This document shows, piece by piece, positions 23,372 through 25,578 of a DNA stretch of 25,578 bases (the stretch's first letter is position 1; each line of letters begins with the position of its first letter). Under the pieces are notes generated by a model. It worked only from the letters and a program-made list of their open reading frames with translations, searched no databases and had not been told where the DNA came from. Made by a program: the position numbers and the translations under genes. This DNA comes from Deferribacterales bacterium (GTDB lineage: Bacteria > Chrysiogenota > Deferribacteres > Deferribacterales > JAISNW01), in contig BNUJ01000007.1 in NCBI GenBank assembly GCA_025997275.1, positions 1 to 25,578 of the forward strand, given 5' to 3'.

Positions 23372-24112
23372 TCATATAACCATAAACAGCACAAAGATTA
23401 CCGATACGCCGCAGGCTATCAGGGTGTATTTAATTAGCTCGCTCTTAGGGATGCCCGCAAAGGTCTCGTCCGTTTTACGACTTAGGTCGTCCCGCAGCTG
23501 CTTAAGTTCGCTTTCGTAGCTGTTGCGCTCAGATACAAGCTCAAATATATACTTTTCTATATCAATCTCTTGAACCTTAGCAGGGTTTATATAGCTCTCC
23601 ATCTGTTGTGGCGGCTGAGAACGTGCAAAGCCAACGTGCTGTTCCCCATCGTTAAACTTCATATGGACATTGAACTTATTGAGGAAAGCTATAGTCCGTT
23701 CCTGTTGTTCATTAGAAAAGTCATCATCACCAGAAAATTCAAAGGTGTTAACGTTATAGTTAGCTGCGTGCCGTTGCAGATAGGTAACCAGCTCATTAAA
23801 TATAAATGTGCCGACACCTTTATTTTGCATGCGCGTTTCCATGTGTATTCCGTGTGAGGGACCAAATGTGATATTAGACTCAGCGTGGTTTATAACAGCC
23901 TCTATTCTATTGAGCGTCAGCTTGCTAGCAACATAGTCAGTAGCCGCTACGTTGGCTAACGAACTAGCCATAACAGAGACGCTCTCCGTATTACCATCAT
24001 GCAAAGTCTTAATGACAATCAATACCGAACCTAACAGCTTGTCCCTAGAGACGCCATCAAAAACCTTAATAACCTTTAAGATAGTATTGGCGTATGCTGA
24101 CCTATCCGCCAT
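23372..24112 (-). CDS. Unrecognised protein: GNAT-like segment, coiled coil and C-terminal membrane anchor
   Basis: I do not recognise this 246-residue protein as a named family. The middle (about residues 90-165) resembles a GNAT acetyltransferase core: METRMQNKGVGTFIFNELVT includes the Q-x-x-G-x-G acyl-CoA loop (96-101) followed by a helix, and a later FLNKFNVHMKF strand fits the rest. Residues about 183-215 (ELVSERNSYESELKQLRDDL) are predicted coiled coil. The last 18 residues (YTLIACGVSVIFVLFMVI) form one membrane helix with nothing after it, so the bulk should face the cytoplasm as a tail-anchored protein. Neighbours are cobO and the dehydratase-like gene, both on the same strand. Confidence 0.6.
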   Translation of the reverse strand: MADRSAYANTILKVIKVFDGVSRDKLLGSVLIVIKTLHDGNTESVSVMASSLANVAATDYVASKLTLNRIEAVINHAESNITFGPSHGIHMETRMQNKGVGTFIFNELVTYLQRHAANYNVNTFEFSGDDDFSNEQQERTIAFLNKFNVHMKFNDGEQHVGFARSQPPQQMESYINPAKVQEIDIEKYIFELVSERNSYESELKQLRDDLSRKTDETFAGIPKSELIKYTLIACGVSVIFVLFMVI

Positions 24113-24133
24113 AAAATTCTCTTACCTGCCTAT

Positions 24134-24664
24134 TTATTTTTCTATGCCTATACGGGCGGGAACGCCTATCTTATAATAGTGCTTAATCTCCCTCATCTCA
24201 GTCACTAAATGAACTGCCTCTTTCAGCGCATCGGTAGCACCGCGCCCCGTGAGTATCATCTCCACTCGCTGAGGCTTGTTTTTTATCAACTCTAACACAT
24301 CCTTTTCTGCTACAATGCCGATAGAAACCGCAACGTTCAGCTCATCAAGCACTACTAGGTCGTAATTGCCACTGTTGACAGCATCTTTAGCTAACTGAAA
24401 GCCCTCTTTTGCAGCGAGAACCTCTTCGTTGCTGGGCTTGCCAAACACAAACTTGCCTGTGCCGAACTGTTTTAGCGTGAGCTGGTCTTTATACTTATCA
24501 AACACGGGTTGCTCAGATGAGAAATTGTTCTTCATAAACTGGCAGAAAAATACTTTCATACCAGCACCCAGTGCGCGAATTGTTACGCCTATAGCTGCTG
24601 TAGTCTTTCCCTTGCCGTCGCCTGTGTATATCTGCGCATAGCCTTTGTCAAAATTGTCATGCAT
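24134..24664 (-). CDS. cobO: Cob(I)alamin adenosyltransferase, CobO/BtuR type
   Basis: A 176-residue enzyme that adenosylates corrinoids with ATP, making coenzyme B12. The P-loop YTGDGKGKTTAAIG (GDGKGKT at 15-21) is the CobA/CobO signature. VVFVFFCQ-type and LVVLDELNVAV strands and EMILTGRGA complete the fold. It overlaps the end of coaD by 8 bases. No other corrin synthesis or B12-dependent enzyme genes are in the window, so it may serve salvage. Confidence 0.92.
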   Translation of the reverse strand: MHDNFDKGYAQIYTGDGKGKTTAAIGVTIRALGAGMKVFFCQFMKNNFSSEQPVFDKYKDQLTLKQFGTGKFVFGKPSNEEVLAAKEGFQLAKDAVNSGNYDLVVLDELNVAVSIGIVAEKDVLELIKNKPQRVEMILTGRGATDALKEAVHLVTEMREIKHYYKIGVPARIGIEK

Positions 24665-25145
24665 GGTTCATATCCCCCCTTTTAGCCTTTATATATTCAT
24701 TTACCGCTTCCGGTAAAAACATTGAATAATCGCCACCCATTACACTAACATCACGAATCACAGTTGAGCTTATATATGCGTATCTGTCAGTAGGCATCAA
24801 AAACACAGGCTCAAACTCATCATACATAGCGCGGTTAATATAAACCATCTGCTTCTCATACTCGTAGTCAATAGTATCTCGTATCCCACGCACTATGTAT
24901 TTTACCCCATTTTGTCTCATATAGTCAACTAAAAGTTGAGCACACATATCCACACTAACGTTCTTAATGCACGCCACCGATAGAGCCGCCATCTCAGCAC
25001 GCTCCTCAAACGAAAATGACGGGTGTTTGCTGTTGCTCTTAAAGACAACGATTTTTAGCTCTGAAAACAGCGGTGCGGCACGCTGGACGATGTCAAGATG
25101 CCCTAGTGTGAATGGGTCAAACGTGCCGGGGTAGATAGCTTTCAT
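24657..25145 (-). CDS. coaD: Phosphopantetheine adenylyltransferase
   Basis: A 162-residue enzyme that adenylates 4'-phosphopantetheine, the fourth step of coenzyme A synthesis. The nucleotidyltransferase motif is YPGTFDPFTLGHLDIV (TxGH), with RGIRDTIDYEYEKQM and the ISSTVIRDV phosphate loop. The length is normal. It is the first protein gene of the long minus-strand cluster down to GT8 copy 3 and lies 22 bases downstream of tRNA-Gln. Confidence 0.96.
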   Translation of the reverse strand: MKAIYPGTFDPFTLGHLDIVQRAAPLFSELKIVVFKSNSKHPSFSFEERAEMAALSVACIKNVSVDMCAQLLVDYMRQNGVKYIVRGIRDTIDYEYEKQMVYINRAMYDEFEPVFLMPTDRYAYISSTVIRDVSVMGGDYSMFLPEAVNEYIKAKRGDMNHA

Positions 25146-25167
25146 AACTCACCATAATAAAAGGGAA

Positions 25168-25240
25168 CAGGGGCGGAAGGATTCGAACCTACGAATGCCG
25201 AGACCAAAACCCGGTGCCTTGCCAGCTTGGCGACGCCCCT
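25168..25240 (-). tRNA. tRNA-Gln (anticodon TTG)
   Basis: A full cloverleaf on the minus strand. The acceptor stem is AGGGGCG/CGCCCCT, the discriminator base is G, and the anticodon TTG (25205-25207) lies in loop TTTTGGT closed by CCGGG/CTCGG. The T loop is TTCGAAT. CCA is not encoded. The D-arm and anticodon arm resemble bacterial tRNA-Gln(UUG). The T stem has a T-T mismatch at its second pair. It reads toward coaD. Confidence 0.93.
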
Positions 25241-25262
25241 ATATACAACACGAACCGATTAC

Positions 25263-25291
25263 AACTTACAACAGAAATATTGCGATGTCAA
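25263..25291 (-). promoter_or_regulatory. Possible promoter of tRNA-Gln and the coaD cluster
   Basis: Minus strand: consensus -35 TTGACA (25286-25291), 17-base spacer, weak -10 TAAGTT (25263-25268), ending 22 bases before the tRNA. It lies just after the flagellin stop codon. The poor -10 keeps confidence modest. Confidence 0.4.
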
Positions 25292-25306
25292 GATAAAAAT
25301 AATAAA

Positions 25307-25578
25307 TCAGAATTTTATCAACTGCATTATTGTTTGTGGCAGGGCGTTAGTTTGCGAGAGCAGGTTTGTTTGTGTGGTCATTAGTAGTTGTTTTTTTGCT
25401 AGGTCAGCGGAAGCCTCTGCGAAGTCTAGGTCTCTTATCTGAGATTCAGCGGATATTGTGTTTTGCTGTGTAGTGTTAAGTGTTCTTATAGTTGCTGCCA
25501 GTCTATTGAGTTGTCCTCCTATGAGAGTGCGTTTATCAAGCACGCTTTGTATTGCCATATCTATCTTGCTTAGTGCCT
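25307..25578 (-). CDS. Flagellin, C-terminal part (runs off right edge)
   Basis: About 90 C-terminal residues of flagellin, the secreted filament subunit. The reading frame continues past ATG 25539 to the window end (ALSKIDMAIQSVLDKRTLIG), so that ATG is internal. Blocks GGQLNRLAATIRTLNTTQQN, AESQIRDLDFAEASADLAKK and ALPQTIMQLIKF are the conserved D0/D1 helices that polymerise. The N-terminus, variable domain and promoter are outside. No clear terminator separates it from tRNA-Gln. Confidence 0.93.
   Translation of the reverse strand, partial: ALSKIDMAIQSVLDKRTLIGGQLNRLAATIRTLNTTQQNTISAESQIRDLDFAEASADLAKKQLLMTTQTNLLSQTNALPQTIMQLIKF

Overview
The window reads as a chromosomal segment of a flagellated, probably anaerobic and probably two-membrane bacterium of moderate-to-low GC. 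A flagellin C-terminus lies at the right edge. An orphan 2-hydroxyacyl-CoA-dehydratase-like iron-sulfur protein and a cobalamin adenosyltransferase suggest anaerobic metabolism. RseP with two PDZ domains plus a GspG-like protein suggest an outer membrane. I cannot place the taxon: ClpC and the Rrf2 regulator are compatible with several phyla.

Left part (1-4962): the N-terminal third of clpC runs off the left edge on the minus strand. Behind it is a three-gene type II restriction-modification operon (N4/N6 methylase, HNH nuclease, D12 adenine methylase) with its own promoter. A 366-base intergenic stretch with inverted repeats separates it from a plus-strand Rpn-family nuclease gene, which is followed by a short remnant of a SIR2-like gene.

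Middle (4963-14426): thrC stands alone. tig, clpP and a rubredoxin-like zinc-ribbon gene form a proteostasis operon ended by a strong intrinsic terminator; a small superinfection-immunity-family membrane protein follows. On the minus strand, an Rrf2 regulator heads a tight operon with an acyl-CoA dehydrogenase, cdsA, dxr, rseP and a GspG-like protein, covering phospholipid and isoprenoid precursor synthesis and envelope proteolysis.

Right part (14543-25578): three GT8 glycosyltransferases, one GT92-like glycosyltransferase and a second Rpn-family gene lie in alternating orientation. The rest is one long minus-strand cluster: coaD, cobO, a tail-anchored protein with a GNAT-like motif, the dehydratase-like protein, priA, dut, a HAD phosphatase and the third GT8 gene. 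A tRNA-Gln(TTG) lies just upstream of coaD, and the flagellin gene runs off the right edge.

The most striking signal is in promoter geometry. Six genes (both Rpn genes, thrC, two GT8 genes and the GT92-like gene) have a -10 box ending only 6-8 bases before the ATG, which predicts leaderless mRNAs. The other operon heads (clpC, the RM operon, tig, rrf2) have normal leaders with Shine-Dalgarno sequences. No CRISPR array, complete insertion sequence or rRNA was seen.
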